From contig NZ_JAOQJY010000009.1 of the NCBI RefSeq assembly GCF_025567525.1, positions 1 through 64,000 on the forward strand: 64,000 nucleotides of DNA, given 5' to 3'. The notes under the pieces were generated by a model. That model had not been told where the DNA came from and did not search any database. It saw only the letters and a program-made list of their open reading frames with translations. This stretch comes from Gallintestinimicrobium propionicum (GTDB lineage Bacteria > Bacillota > Clostridia > Lachnospirales > Lachnospiraceae). Shown one piece after another: positions 15,979 to 24,158 of the stretch; within the stretch, counting starts at the first letter, position 1, and the number at the start of each line of letters is the position of its first letter. A program made the translations under genes and the position numbers.

Positions 15979-16012
15979 GTAAGACACATCACAATGTGAT
16001 GTGTCTTTTTTG
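15979..16012 (+). terminator. Terminator of tRNA-Leu(CAG) copy 2
   Basis: GACACATCACA pairs perfectly with TGTGATGTGTC, followed by TTTTTTG. Compared with the first terminator, stem bases changed on both arms together. Confidence 0.88.
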
Positions 16013-16039
16013 TTTCATAGGACGCAATTTCTTATGAAA

Positions 16040-16079
16040 CAATAGAATGCACGCTCTGCGAGCATTCTATTGTCATGAA
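16040..16079 (+). repeat. Hairpin repeat family 1, copy 5
   Basis: The arms CAATAGAATGC and GCATTCTATTG (16040-16072) are followed by TCATGAA. The orientation is opposite to most copies and fits a position after the plus-strand tRNA genes. The dinB terminator lies directly beside it. Confidence 0.83.
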
Positions 16080-16085
16080 TAAATA

Positions 16086-16106
16086 GGAGACGTCCCTCAC
16101 GTCTCC
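16086..16106 (-). terminator. Hairpin at the dinB stop codon
   Basis: GGAGACGT pairs with ACGTCTCC across a short loop, and the dinB stop codon (16097-16099) lies in the loop. TATTTAT follows on the minus strand. It probably ends the dinB message. Confidence 0.6.
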
Positions 16107-17371
16107 TCATCAGCTTCCCGTTCTATGCTTTCCCGCCGTTTTTCCTTATTCAGTCCACCGCTCGTAGGAGATACGCTGCTCTTTAAAAAGCTTGCGCGCA
16201 TCACGGCGTTCTCTCCGAACTTCGAGCGGATCTGGTCGATCGCCTGATTCGCTTTTTCCAGCTTTTCGTAATCTACCGAATCAAACAGGCTGTACTGACG
16301 ATATTCGAACTCCGTCAGCCGCGTTGCCGTCACGTTTAAAAGACGCAGTGGCTTTTTCCCGTCCCACATCCGCATCAGAAGCGTCCATGCTGCCCGGTAA
16401 ATTTCCTCCGTCACATCCGTCGAAGATTCCAGCTGCATCTGCCTGCTGCTGTTTTCAAATCCTGCCGTGCGCATTCCGACCGACACGCCGCCCGCCTTTT
16501 TGTGCTCTGCACGCAGCCGGATTCCGACTGTTTCGCATAAAGAGAGCAAAATCTGACGCGCATAGGCAGGGTCTGTCACATCCTCCGGCGTCGTGACGCT
16601 GTTTCCGCATCCTTTATTTTCCGCATCCATATCGAACATTCCGGCGCTTTCATGCCCTCTGGCATACTCCTGCAGCGCAAGCCCATGCTTTTTCATATGC
16701 GCAAAAAGCATCCCGGAATCCGCCTGCGCCAGATCCCCAATCGTATAAATTCCCAGACCTTTCAACCGTTTACAGGTCGATTTTCCGGCAAACAAAAGAT
16801 GCTCCACTGGAAGGTTCCACAATTTTCCAGGAACTTCCTCAGGAAACAGGGTGTGCACCAGATCCGGCTTTTTGAAATCCCCAGCCATTTTAGCGAGCAG
16901 ACGGTTCGTCGAAATCCCGATATTGACCGTAAATCCGAGCGTTTCTTTGATTTCACAGCGCAGCTTATTGGCAAACGCCTCCGGTTCACCGTACATTCTG
17001 CCAAAATTCTCAAATTCTGCCCACGCTTCATCGATGCTGTACGGAATCACCGCATCCGTATAGCGCCGCAATAACGTGCGCAGACGGTTCGACTGTTCCA
17101 CATAAACTGCGAAGTCCGGCTTTACGACAATTAGCCCCGGACATTTCCGACGTGCGGCTGCCAGAGGCTCTCCTGTTGTAATTCCATATTTTTTGGCAGG
17201 CGTACTTTTTGCAAGCACAACGCCATGCCTGGATTCTTCATCGCCACCAACTGCCGATGGCACTGTCCTTAAATCGAGACTGCCCGGCTGACCGCGCAGC
17301 CTCTCCAGCGCACTCCAACTCAAAAAGGCGCTGTTGACGTCGATGTGGAAGATCAGCTTTTCCGATCTCAT
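16097..17371 (-). CDS. dinB: Y-family DNA polymerase (DinB/Pol IV type)
   Basis: This 424-residue translesion polymerase has the catalytic metal motifs FHIDVNSAFLSW near residue 8 and YSIDEAWAEF near 111, plus helix-hairpin-helix text LKGLGIYTIGDLAQ near 200. The little-finger region follows, and QYSLFD near residue 366 fits a sliding-clamp binding motif. The tail after that is short and basic. The gene overlaps the upstream lipase-like gene by 4 bp, an unusual pairing for a repair polymerase. No LexA box is visible in the nearby promoter regions. Confidence 0.93.
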   Translation of the reverse strand: MRSEKLIFHIDVNSAFLSWSALERLRGQPGSLDLRTVPSAVGGDEESRHGVVLAKSTPAKKYGITTGEPLAAARRKCPGLIVVKPDFAVYVEQSNRLRTLLRRYTDAVIPYSIDEAWAEFENFGRMYGEPEAFANKLRCEIKETLGFTVNIGISTNRLLAKMAGDFKKPDLVHTLFPEEVPGKLWNLPVEHLLFAGKSTCKRLKGLGIYTIGDLAQADSGMLFAHMKKHGLALQEYARGHESAGMFDMDAENKGCGNSVTTPEDVTDPAYARQILLSLCETVGIRLRAEHKKAGGVSVGMRTAGFENSSRQMQLESSTDVTEEIYRAAWTLLMRMWDGKKPLRLLNVTATRLTEFEYRQYSLFDSVDYEKLEKANQAIDQIRSKFGENAVMRASFLKSSVSPTSGGLNKEKRRESIEREADEET

Positions 17372-18465
17372 TTTTCTTTTTCTCCCCGCAAGGTATTTCC
17401 GTAAATCTCCAACAGGATTTTAATAATTCTGCGGATTCGTTTCCGGGTTTCCGGATCGAGACTTTTCAGACTTTTTAAACAGCTTTTGAGATTTTCCTTC
17501 CAGTGTTCTGAAAATTCTGTCAGCGTCGTCACGCCGGTCTGGTCTATTACCTGAAACAGCGTTTCGACAAACAGCTGACGTTCTTCCTCTGGAAGCGTAA
17601 AAATCCACTGGTTCAGTGCTTCGTTCATCCGCTTCTGTTTTGCCTCGATATCCACTGCCTTGACAAATTTTCCGTCCTCAATCTGCCAGGTAAACGCATC
17701 ATGCTGCAAAATGCCGATCCCGGAGCTTTCTACAACCTCATACTGTTCATAATTTTGTAAAAGCATCCCCACCAAAGAGGAATACGGCAAAATCCGGTGC
17801 ACACGGCTTCTGATCTGCTCATAGGAATCCCCTTCAAACACTTCCGGCAAGAATCCCGGACCGTCCAGGCTATAAATGTCCGTAATCCTGCGCTGCACAC
17901 CGGTTTCCGCCCAGGTCGCCGCATAGGCAGCCAGGTTTCCGCCTTTGGAATGTCCACATACCATAAACGCTCCCGGAAGCTTGCAGCCGACCTGATTTAA
18001 GTACACACTGCTCATTTCCTGGGATGCCAGCGGTTTTCGAAATGCCAGTCGAAAATCCTCTTTCCAGCCGACAACCGAATCATCCGTTCCACGAAATGCC
18101 ACCACCGGCTCACAACCTTCCGGGAAAAAAGTGACCGCTCCGAACTGCGCTTCCTGCTCTTCCTCCATCCGCTCCCGATAATAATTGCAACGCATCGTGC
18201 GAAACCGTCTTCCAGCAAGCAGTGCATTCCAGAGCTTTCGGTTGTTTTCCCCGTACCACTTATCTGCAAACACTGCAGAAAGATCAGCCGTCCGGTCGAT
18301 TTCTTCCAGCGTCACACTCTTTTTGTGCTGCGCAATCGTCGGCACAGCACTCCCGAAATCAAAATAGGACAACTGTGCCAAAATCAGGACATCCACATCG
18401 CAAAACGCCCGTTCCGCAAAGGCCTGATCGCCATACTGAACCAAATAATCTATGACATTTCCCAT
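17368..18465 (-). CDS. Mbeg1-like (DUF2974) alpha/beta hydrolase
   Basis: This 365-residue protein has the lipase nucleophile elbow CGHSKGGNLA near residue 168 and the earlier VAFRGTDDSVVGWKEDF near 119, as in the Mbeg1-like/DUF2974 lipase-fold family common in gut Firmicutes. It has no signal peptide or membrane segment and ends in a basic tail. Substrate and role are unknown. It overlaps dinB by 4 bp and is preceded by hairpin repeat copy 6. I see no separate sigma-A promoter just upstream, so it may be read from dnaJ. Confidence 0.82.
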   Translation of the reverse strand: MGNVIDYLVQYGDQAFAERAFCDVDVLILAQLSYFDFGSAVPTIAQHKKSVTLEEIDRTADLSAVFADKWYGENNRKLWNALLAGRRFRTMRCNYYRERMEEEQEAQFGAVTFFPEGCEPVVAFRGTDDSVVGWKEDFRLAFRKPLASQEMSSVYLNQVGCKLPGAFMVCGHSKGGNLAAYAATWAETGVQRRITDIYSLDGPGFLPEVFEGDSYEQIRSRVHRILPYSSLVGMLLQNYEQYEVVESSGIGILQHDAFTWQIEDGKFVKAVDIEAKQKRMNEALNQWIFTLPEEERQLFVETLFQVIDQTGVTTLTEFSEHWKENLKSCLKSLKSLDPETRKRIRRIIKILLEIYGNTLRGEKEK

Positions 18466-18488
18466 ACGCTTCCTCTCAGATTTTTCTA

Positions 18489-18528
18489 TTCATGACAATA
18501 GAATGCTCGCAGAGCGTGCATTCTATTG
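18489..18528 (-). repeat. Hairpin repeat family 1, copy 6
   Basis: TTCATGA is followed by the arms CAATAGAATGC (18495-18505) and GCATTCTATTG (18518-18528). It lies between the end of the J-protein gene (18624) and the start of the Mbeg1-like gene (18465). Confidence 0.85.
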
Positions 18529-18623
18529 ATTATGTTACACACCAGCGCTGCACTTCTGTGCACATGCGGCGGTGCACTTTTTTGCATGCCGCATCCACTT
18601 ACAGTACAGACGATCAAGCTGTT

Positions 18624-19745
18624 TTATGCTGCGCCGCGGCTGCTGCCGCCCTTGCACGCTTCTTCAAATTCCCTTAATTTCTGCTTTGCAGCGGCGGACA
18701 GATTCTTCGGCACATCGATCTGAACCGTCACATACTGATCTCCGTGTACGGATGCGTCTTTCATCGAAACGATGCCCTTGCCTTTTAAACGAATCCTGCT
18801 GCCGGACTGCGTACCGGGTTTAATCCTGCACACAACCTTGCCGGTCAGCGTCGCAACCTCTGCTTCGCCGCCGAGCACCGCCGTCGTAAACGGGATTTTG
18901 ACCGTTGTATACAGGTCAGCGCCTTTTCGTTCAAATCCAGGTTTTTCCTGAACATCTACCTTCAAAAGCAAGTCGCCGTCACCTGCCGAGTTGCTTCCGG
19001 GCATACCTTTTCCGCGCAAACGGATCGTCTTGCCGGATTCAATACCCGCCGGGATTTTAACCTGAACGGTAGATATCTTGCCATCCTGTCCCTGCAAACT
19101 GATCTTCTTTTCGCAGCCAAATGCCGCTTCGTCAAAGCTGACGCTGATCTCAGCGCGCAGATCCTCGCCTCTTTGAGAGGAGCCAAAGCCGCCGTAGCTG
19201 CCGCCGCCAAAATCGAAGCCGTCAAAACCGCCAGTGTAGCCATTGCCGGTCGAGCTGCCAAAGCCGCCGGTATAGCCGCTGCCTGCCGTGCCGCCGAAGC
19301 CCTGGCTGTAACCATCAGCTCCGCCGAATCCACTTCCAAAATGCGTCCGATAGCTCTTGCCGGACTGCTTCTGTCCGGATTTACCGTGAAACATGCCGCC
19401 GAACAAATCTCCAAACAGGTCATCCATATTTCCACCCTCAAAGTGGAACGAATGGAATCCACCATTTTGTCCATAGCTGCCCTGTGGGCCCGCACCGGCG
19501 CCACCTGCCCCACTTCCGTCAAACGCCGCGTGACCATACTTATCATACAGCGCTTTCTGTTTCGGATCGCTCAATACACCATACGCCTCTGTAATCTCCT
19601 GAAAGCGCTGCTGCGCCGTCGGATCATCCTTATTCACATCCGGATGATATTTTTTTGCAAGTTTTCTATATGCTTTTTTAATCGCATCGGCATCGGCGCT
19701 TTTGGAAACGCCGAGCACTTCGTAATAATCTCTCTTTGCTGCCAT
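18624..19745 (-). CDS. J-domain co-chaperone lacking the zinc finger (DnaJ class B / CbpA type)
   Basis: This 373-residue protein has a complete J domain (5-70) with HPD at 34-36, so it should stimulate an Hsp70 partner. The cysteine-rich zinc region of true DnaJ is absent. Instead there is a very long low-complexity stretch (72-192) rich in G, F, Y and S, with near-repeats such as GSGYTGGFG and GNGYTGGFD, followed by two substrate-binding beta domains (194-350). The start at 19745 has GGAGG 5 bp upstream; the open frame runs to 19787 through a leader hairpin. Length and build match CbpA-like proteins except for the extended G/F region. It is expressed from the promoter at 19844. Confidence 0.92.
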   Translation of the reverse strand: MAAKRDYYEVLGVSKSADADAIKKAYRKLAKKYHPDVNKDDPTAQQRFQEITEAYGVLSDPKQKALYDKYGHAAFDGSGAGGAGAGPQGSYGQNGGFHSFHFEGGNMDDLFGDLFGGMFHGKSGQKQSGKSYRTHFGSGFGGADGYSQGFGGTAGSGYTGGFGSSTGNGYTGGFDGFDFGGGSYGGFGSSQRGEDLRAEISVSFDEAAFGCEKKISLQGQDGKISTVQVKIPAGIESGKTIRLRGKGMPGSNSAGDGDLLLKVDVQEKPGFERKGADLYTTVKIPFTTAVLGGEAEVATLTGKVVCRIKPGTQSGSRIRLKGKGIVSMKDASVHGDQYVTVQIDVPKNLSAAAKQKLREFEEACKGGSSRGAA

Positions 19746-19773
19746 TGTTGCCTCCATTCTGCAAGAGCGCAAA

Positions 19774-19798
19774 CATCCCCGGATCACTTCCGGGGATG
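19774..19798 (-). promoter_or_regulatory. Leader hairpin of the J-protein gene
   Basis: CATCCCCGGA pairs perfectly with TCCGGGGATG across a five-base loop, ending about 28 bases before the start codon. A smaller ACCGG/CCGGT hairpin precedes it (about 19805-19822). Only TTTG follows, so it is not a convincing terminator; it may affect translation or message stability. Confidence 0.55.
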
Positions 19799-19843
19799 TC
19801 TCTTACCGGTTGTCGATCCGGTCATCATCTTTGTTCTACATGT

Positions 19844-19872
19844 ACTATAACACTGTTTCAAAATAGTGTCAA
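19844..19872 (-). promoter_or_regulatory. Promoter of the J-protein gene with palindrome in the spacer
   Basis: TTGACA (19867-19872), 17 bp and TATAGT (19844-19849) on the minus strand. The spacer and its edge form the near-perfect palindrome ACACTATTT-TG-AAACAGTGT (19850-19869), which would cover the promoter if bound by a repressor. It does not match the CIRCE element of HrcA. Confidence 0.68.
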
Positions 19873-19898
19873 TGGAAGCCAGACAGTTCACAAAAATT

Positions 19899-20495
19899 TC
19901 ACGCTTCTTTCAACGCGTTTAGCAGCTCTTCATAGGTTTCCAGTGCCGGAATCTGCGGATAATCTGCTTTGATCTGCTCTGTCGTGCGGAATAAAAATCC
20001 GCTCTTTCCCGCTAAAATCATGCCAAGATCGTTATAGCTGTCTCCACTTGCGACCGTTTCAAAGCCAATCGACTGCAATGCCCGCACGGTTGTCAGTTTA
20101 GAATTTTCCACCCGCATCTTATAATCCGTGATCTCGCCGTCCTCTGCTACCACGAGGGAATTGCAAAAAATTGTCGGCCAGCCGAGCTTTTTCATCAGAG
20201 GCTGTGCGAATTCCGTAAAGGTATCGCTGATAATAATCACCTGCGCAAAGCTGCGCAGTTCATCCAGAAACTCCTTTGCCCCCGGAAGAGGGTCGATAGA
20301 GGCAATCGTCTCCTGTATTTCTTTCAGTCCGAGCCCATGCTCTTTTAAAACAGAAAGGCGCCAACGCATCAGCTTATCATAATCTGGTTCGTCCCTCGTC
20401 GTTTTTTTCAGCTCCGGAATTTTGCTCGCCTCCGCAAAAGCGACCCAGATTTCCGGTACCAGAACTCCTTCCAGATCCAAGCAAATCAGTTTCAT
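19899..20495 (-). CDS. thrH: ThrH: phosphoserine phosphatase / homoserine phosphotransferase
   Basis: This 198-residue HAD-family protein begins MKLICLDLEGVLVPEIW, the ThrH version of the DxD nucleophile motif in which the second aspartate is glutamate. Later motifs are IIISDTFTEF near residue 86 and SGDSYNDLGM near 150. In Pseudomonas the family member dephosphorylates phosphoserine and can transfer the phosphate to homoserine. The length matches the family. It is a single-gene unit with GGAGG before the ATG. No thrB or thrC is present in the window, although hom and aspartokinase are encoded about 7 kb away. Confidence 0.9.
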   Translation of the reverse strand: MKLICLDLEGVLVPEIWVAFAEASKIPELKKTTRDEPDYDKLMRWRLSVLKEHGLGLKEIQETIASIDPLPGAKEFLDELRSFAQVIIISDTFTEFAQPLMKKLGWPTIFCNSLVVAEDGEITDYKMRVENSKLTTVRALQSIGFETVASGDSYNDLGMILAGKSGFLFRTTEQIKADYPQIPALETYEELLNALKEA

Positions 20496-20542
20496 CTTTT
20501 TCCTCCATTCTGCGCATTTGCAGCATTTTTATTCTCTCTGCG

Positions 20543-20571
20543 ATTATATCGTGAGCATAGCTCACTCAATA
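20543..20571 (-). promoter_or_regulatory. Promoter region of thrH with inverted repeat
   Basis: A TATAAT (about 20543-20548) is read on the minus strand. The -35 is ambiguous: TTATTG with 18 bp or TTGAGT with 15 bp. Between them lies the inverted repeat GTGAGC-ATA-GCTCAC (20551-20565), a possible operator. A CAGGC/GCCTG hairpin (about 20592-20604) lies upstream, between the end of the GH3 gene and this promoter. Confidence 0.5.
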
Positions 20572-20624
20572 ATTTCGCCGTTCGCGATGAGCAGGCTTCG
20601 CCTGTTCCCGCTCTCTTGCGCTCA

Positions 20625-21965
20625 TTATAACACACGGCTTTTTAATTTTACGCGGTAAATTCTCCGCAGGGAATCGTCGATCCGCTCCTCGCTCACCGTT
20701 CCATCTACAACGGCATCCAAAACGCCCTGATATGCCTCTTCAAAATTCTCCGGCATCAAAACCATGTCCGCACCGGCTTTCAATGCCATAATCGCGGCAA
20801 CGTCCGATTTATAATATTCGGTAATCGCCCCCATATTCATTGCATCGGTAATAATAATCCCCTGATACCCCAATTCGTTGCGCAGCACTCCCGTAATGAT
20901 TTTTTCGGAAATACTCGCAGGAAGCGAATCTCCATCCGTCAGGTTCGGTGCTGTGATATGCCCTACCATAATCATATCTACACCTGCTTCTATGCCAGAC
21001 TGAAACGGTAAAAATTCCTCTGCTTCCATCTCCTCTTTCGTCCGATCCGTCTGCGCCGCGCCGCTATGAGAATCCCCTGCTGTGTCCCCGTGTCCCGGAA
21101 AATGCTTCAGACAGGCACTCACGCCGGTCTCCTGCAGCCCTGTCACCGCACGGGAAACCATCTGTGCCGCCACACCTGCATCCGATGAAAAGGCACGGTT
21201 TCCGATCACCGTATTGTCTACATTCGTCAACACATCTGCAACCGGTGCAAAATCCACATTAAAACCATAAGAAGAAAGATAACCTCCGATATTTTGATAT
21301 GCATCGTATGCCGCCTGCGTATCTCCTGCCGCACCGATTTCCCCCATCGGTAGGGTCTTATCCAGTTTTAAGGCGTCCGCAACGCGCGCAACCTTTCCGC
21401 CCTCTTCATCTACGCCGAAAAACAGCGGAAACAGGCTGTAGGATGTTGTATTGGAAAGCATTTCTTTTAACTGGTTTTCCGACTGGATATTCTGTGCAAA
21501 ATAAATCAGGCCGCCTACCGGATATTTTTCCAGGCTTTCTCTGGTCGCATCGCCCGCTGCCACAACCTGTGAAACTCCCGTCAGCTGCTCCGGCGTCACA
21601 AAAAAAAGTCCCGCTACCTTCTGCTCCAGCGTCATCCCTGCGAGTGTATCCTCTACCATATCGTTTAAAGCGTCCTCTTTTGTGTAAGTGCTCTCCGTTT
21701 CTTCCGTAGATTCCGTCTCAAACAGGGCCGCGACTGCCGCCTGCGCCTGCGCGGATTCTTCTACCCGGGACGCTTCCAAAAGTTCCTGTCTGGATTCCTC
21801 CTGCGCAGCCTGATGCTGTTTTACCGCACTGCCAGCTGCGCGGATGCCCAAAAAGCAACCTATCCCAACTGCAATCAAAACCACCGCCATGACACAATAA
21901 GAAATCAGCTGATTTCTGCGTCTGCGCCTTCTTCTGTTTTCTCTGTTCGTCTTTTTTTCTGACAT
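20625..21965 (-). CDS. Membrane-anchored GH3 beta-N-acetylhexosaminidase (NagZ-like)
   Basis: This 446-residue protein starts with a very basic stretch (KKTNRENRRRRRRRNQ) followed by one membrane segment (about 22-44), so the catalytic part should lie outside the membrane. The GH3 domain shows FFGVDEEGGKVAR, the NagZ-type loop KHFPGHGDTAGDSH with the acid/base residues, and ITDAMNMGAI with the nucleophile aspartate. It probably removes N-acetylglucosamine from peptidoglycan fragments or other glycans. The ATG at 21965 is preceded by AAGGA at 12 bp; a TTG at 21986 is possible but lacks a ribosome site. The region between residues 45 and 95 is a flexible Q/E/A/T-rich spacer. Confidence 0.9.
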   Translation of the reverse strand: MSEKKTNRENRRRRRRRNQLISYCVMAVVLIAVGIGCFLGIRAAGSAVKQHQAAQEESRQELLEASRVEESAQAQAAVAALFETESTEETESTYTKEDALNDMVEDTLAGMTLEQKVAGLFFVTPEQLTGVSQVVAAGDATRESLEKYPVGGLIYFAQNIQSENQLKEMLSNTTSYSLFPLFFGVDEEGGKVARVADALKLDKTLPMGEIGAAGDTQAAYDAYQNIGGYLSSYGFNVDFAPVADVLTNVDNTVIGNRAFSSDAGVAAQMVSRAVTGLQETGVSACLKHFPGHGDTAGDSHSGAAQTDRTKEEMEAEEFLPFQSGIEAGVDMIMVGHITAPNLTDGDSLPASISEKIITGVLRNELGYQGIIITDAMNMGAITEYYKSDVAAIMALKAGADMVLMPENFEEAYQGVLDAVVDGTVSEERIDDSLRRIYRVKLKSRVL

Positions 21966-22013
21966 CTCTGATACTGTTCCTTCCAAGCTCGTTTGTCTGC
22001 AGGATTCCCTTTT

Positions 22014-22042
22014 AGACTAACACAAACGGAAGCGGGTATCAA
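22014..22042 (-). promoter_or_regulatory. Promoter of the GH3 gene
   Basis: TTGATA (22037-22042), 17 bp and TAGTCT (22014-22019) preceded by TGT on the minus strand. The -35 lies inside the arm of the hairpin at 22029-22068, so the terminator of the upstream transcript and this promoter overlap. Confidence 0.55.
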
Positions 22043-22068
22043 TCATCTTTTTGATCAATACCCGCTTC
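22029..22068 (-). terminator. Terminator hairpin between 22090 and the GH3 gene
   Basis: GAAGCGGGTAT pairs with ATACCCGCTTC (11 bp), with further weak pairing inside. It would end the transcript that starts near 22530 on the minus strand. T runs are short, so efficiency is uncertain. Confidence 0.6.
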
Positions 22069-22089
22069 TAAAATTCGCTATCCAATGGT

Positions 22090-22390
22090 CTAAACCTCCG
22101 TTTCTCTGTATCGTTCCAACTCTTCGGATTTTGTACCTGCGTACAGTTTCTTCTGTTGACATCCCTCAACGACTTTTCCGTTCCATCGTGTTTCCCTGTC
22201 GTCAAACAACATCTTTTCCGCATTCAAAATCGGATTGTGTACTTGATGCAAACCATTTGCTTCGCGTTTCTTTAAAGTAATGGAATCTATAATTCCCTTT
22301 AAAGACTCCTTATGCAGTTTTTCCTGTGCTCTTTCATCCATTCTGATGTTTTCGATATCCGATCCGACAGGCTTTCTATTTCCGAATTAG
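22090..22390 (-). pseudogene. Possible small-gene remnant behind a strong promoter
   Basis: An open frame with ATG at 22341 encodes 83 charged residues (starting MDERAQEKLHKESLKGIID) and is open upstream to about 22390 without a start codon. It has no ribosome site of its own. A perfect ribosome site at 22484-22491 is followed by no ATG, GTG or TTG at the usual distance; the frame after it (HRKPYNIHSFQTEDV) stops after about 34 codons near the point where the second frame opens. This pattern suggests a frameshifted and decayed gene, or a non-coding RNA. I do not recognise the product. Confidence 0.35.
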
Positions 22391-22483
22391 AATGGAAAGC
22401 ATTTGACTACTGAAAAGCTTCTGCCAGTTTCTTACATCTTCTGTCTGAAAAGAGTGAATGTTATACGGTTTCCGGTGGATTGT

Positions 22484-22491
22484 CCTCCTTT
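22484..22491 (-). promoter_or_regulatory. Orphan Shine-Dalgarno sequence
   Basis: AAAGGAGG on the minus strand, about 45 nt after the consensus promoter at 22532. No start codon follows at 5-12 bp in any frame. Confidence 0.55.
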
Positions 22492-22531
22492 CTTTTTATT
22501 TTTGTTCTTTGTTTTCCTTGTTTGTAACTTC

Positions 22532-22560
22532 ATTATATCCATCGAAAACCGTTCTGTCAA
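22532..22560 (-). promoter_or_regulatory. Perfect consensus promoter without an intact gene
   Basis: TTGACA (22555-22560), 17 bp and TATAAT (22532-22537) on the minus strand, both hexamers perfect. About 500 nt of transcript would follow before the hairpin at 22029-22068. The region 22390-22664 is otherwise A/T-rich and I see no other gene in it. Confidence 0.8.
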
Positions 22561-22664
22561 TTATTTATCTGACGTTTTTTTTAATTTTGTTAATTTTTTC
22601 TTTTTATTTCCAGATAATCTCTGCTTTATCTGTCTTTTTAAGTCGTTTTATCAGAATTGTCTGA

Positions 22665-24089
22665 TTATTCGTTTCGGATTGCAGCCAGCGGGCTCAGCTT
22701 CATCGCTCGCTTTGACGGAAAATATCCTGCCGCCATGCCGATTACTACTGCAAAGATCACGGACGCCCCGGCAAGCCAAAGCGGAATATAGGACAGGCTC
22801 GACATATTTCCACTCGCCGCCACGACCTTGTTGATGATCATGGAAATCAGATAGCTGATCCCCAGGCCAACGATGCCACCCACCAGACCGATATCTGCAG
22901 CCTCCATCAGAAACATTGCCTGAATATTTCGCATATCGCAGCCCAGCACCTTCATCACACCAATTTCCTTTGTCCGTTCATAGATGGACATCATCATCGT
23001 ATTGGTAATGCCGATCGCTGCAACCAGAAGAGAAATCGCACCGATTCCACCCAGCATTGCCTGAATATTGGCATACTGCTTCTGTGTGGATTCAATCCAT
23101 TCAATATTACTGCTCGCTTCATAGCCAAGTGCCTGAATCTGCTCCTGCACAGCGATCATATTGTCGATATCGTCCACATTGACCTTTAATACAGAGTAAA
23201 ACAGATCCTTATACGGTTTTCCGTTGGATGTCGTAGGCTGTCCCGGAATCGCCTTGTTTCGAAAAACCCGTTTCAGCGTCGCCGTGAGCGCATCCAGATT
23301 GCAATACACATTGTAGCCGTTTGCACTGTATCTGCCGTCTTCGCTTTGTTTTTCCACCCCCGCCGTCGGGATCAGGTATTTCTTTGGAGGAGTCGTCGTC
23401 GAATCTCCGTCCCTGCCTGAGCTTCCGCTATTCTGGCTCGCATAATAGGCATCCTGATCAAAGATGAAAAAGACGCTGTCTTTCATAAAATCGACTGCAA
23501 ATACTCCCTTATCATAATAGGGATATTCATAGGTTCTCGGATTATAAAAATCTGCCGCAACCCGATTTCCGTAAAAAAACTGCAGCTCCTTGTCATCCAA
23601 CGGCAGCTTACCGTCTCCGATTTCTATATTTAACGCCTGCAGGCCTTCCGGCGTCATTCCCTGAATGGTCATATAGTCATCCACATACTGCCCATACTTT
23701 GCCACAATATTAAGCTGCAGCACCGGGTATACATTTTCGACATGGTCCAGACTTTCAAGCAGACTTACCGCTGCATCGTCCAGACGCATCACCTTATCCT
23801 TTGAGGACGAACTTCCGGAATCCGAAGAAAATGTCACAGACCCGCCTCCGCCGATGGAGTACGTGGTATAGGAGCTGCTATCTCCCCTGCCCTCCCGCAC
23901 TTCGATCGTCGTAAGACCGCCGTACTGTTCAATATCTTCCATTGTCGCCTTGTTTAAGCCAAGTCCCAGCGAAACCATGACGACAATAGATGCCGTACCG
24001 ATCACAACGCCAAGAATTGTCAGAAGCGTCCTCACTTTTCTTTTCCACAGATTTGCAGAGCTCATCCGCAGCAAATCAAGTATTCTCAT
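22665..24089 (-). CDS. ABC transporter permease (FtsX/MacB type)
   Basis: This 474-residue permease has one membrane segment at the N-terminus (about 18-45, in RTLLTILGVVIGTASIVVM), a large extracellular domain (about 50-340) and three membrane segments near the C-terminus, the MacB_PCD plus FtsX arrangement. The cytoplasmic loop SIYERTKEIGVMKVLGCD is typical. Serine- and glycine-rich insertions lie in the outer domain (around residues 75-100 and 220-235). I place the start at 24089 with GGAG upstream; a TTG at 24128 is less likely. It works with the ATPase at 25908 and the adaptor at 24193. Substrate unknown. Confidence 0.9.
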   Translation of the reverse strand: MRILDLLRMSSANLWKRKVRTLLTILGVVIGTASIVVMVSLGLGLNKATMEDIEQYGGLTTIEVREGRGDSSSYTTYSIGGGGSVTFSSDSGSSSSKDKVMRLDDAAVSLLESLDHVENVYPVLQLNIVAKYGQYVDDYMTIQGMTPEGLQALNIEIGDGKLPLDDKELQFFYGNRVAADFYNPRTYEYPYYDKGVFAVDFMKDSVFFIFDQDAYYASQNSGSSGRDGDSTTTPPKKYLIPTAGVEKQSEDGRYSANGYNVYCNLDALTATLKRVFRNKAIPGQPTTSNGKPYKDLFYSVLKVNVDDIDNMIAVQEQIQALGYEASSNIEWIESTQKQYANIQAMLGGIGAISLLVAAIGITNTMMMSIYERTKEIGVMKVLGCDMRNIQAMFLMEAADIGLVGGIVGLGISYLISMIINKVVAASGNMSSLSYIPLWLAGASVIFAVVIGMAAGYFPSKRAMKLSPLAAIRNE

Positions 24090-24158
24090 ATTCGTCTCCG
24101 TTTTGACAGCTAAGAAAACGCGAGCCAAACATTTCGTCTGGCTCTTTGTTTTTCTTTA

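Noticed and set aside
19844..19872. CIRCE element for the J-protein gene
   Set aside because: The palindrome does not contain the GCACTC/GAGTGC arms or the nine-base spacer of CIRCE.
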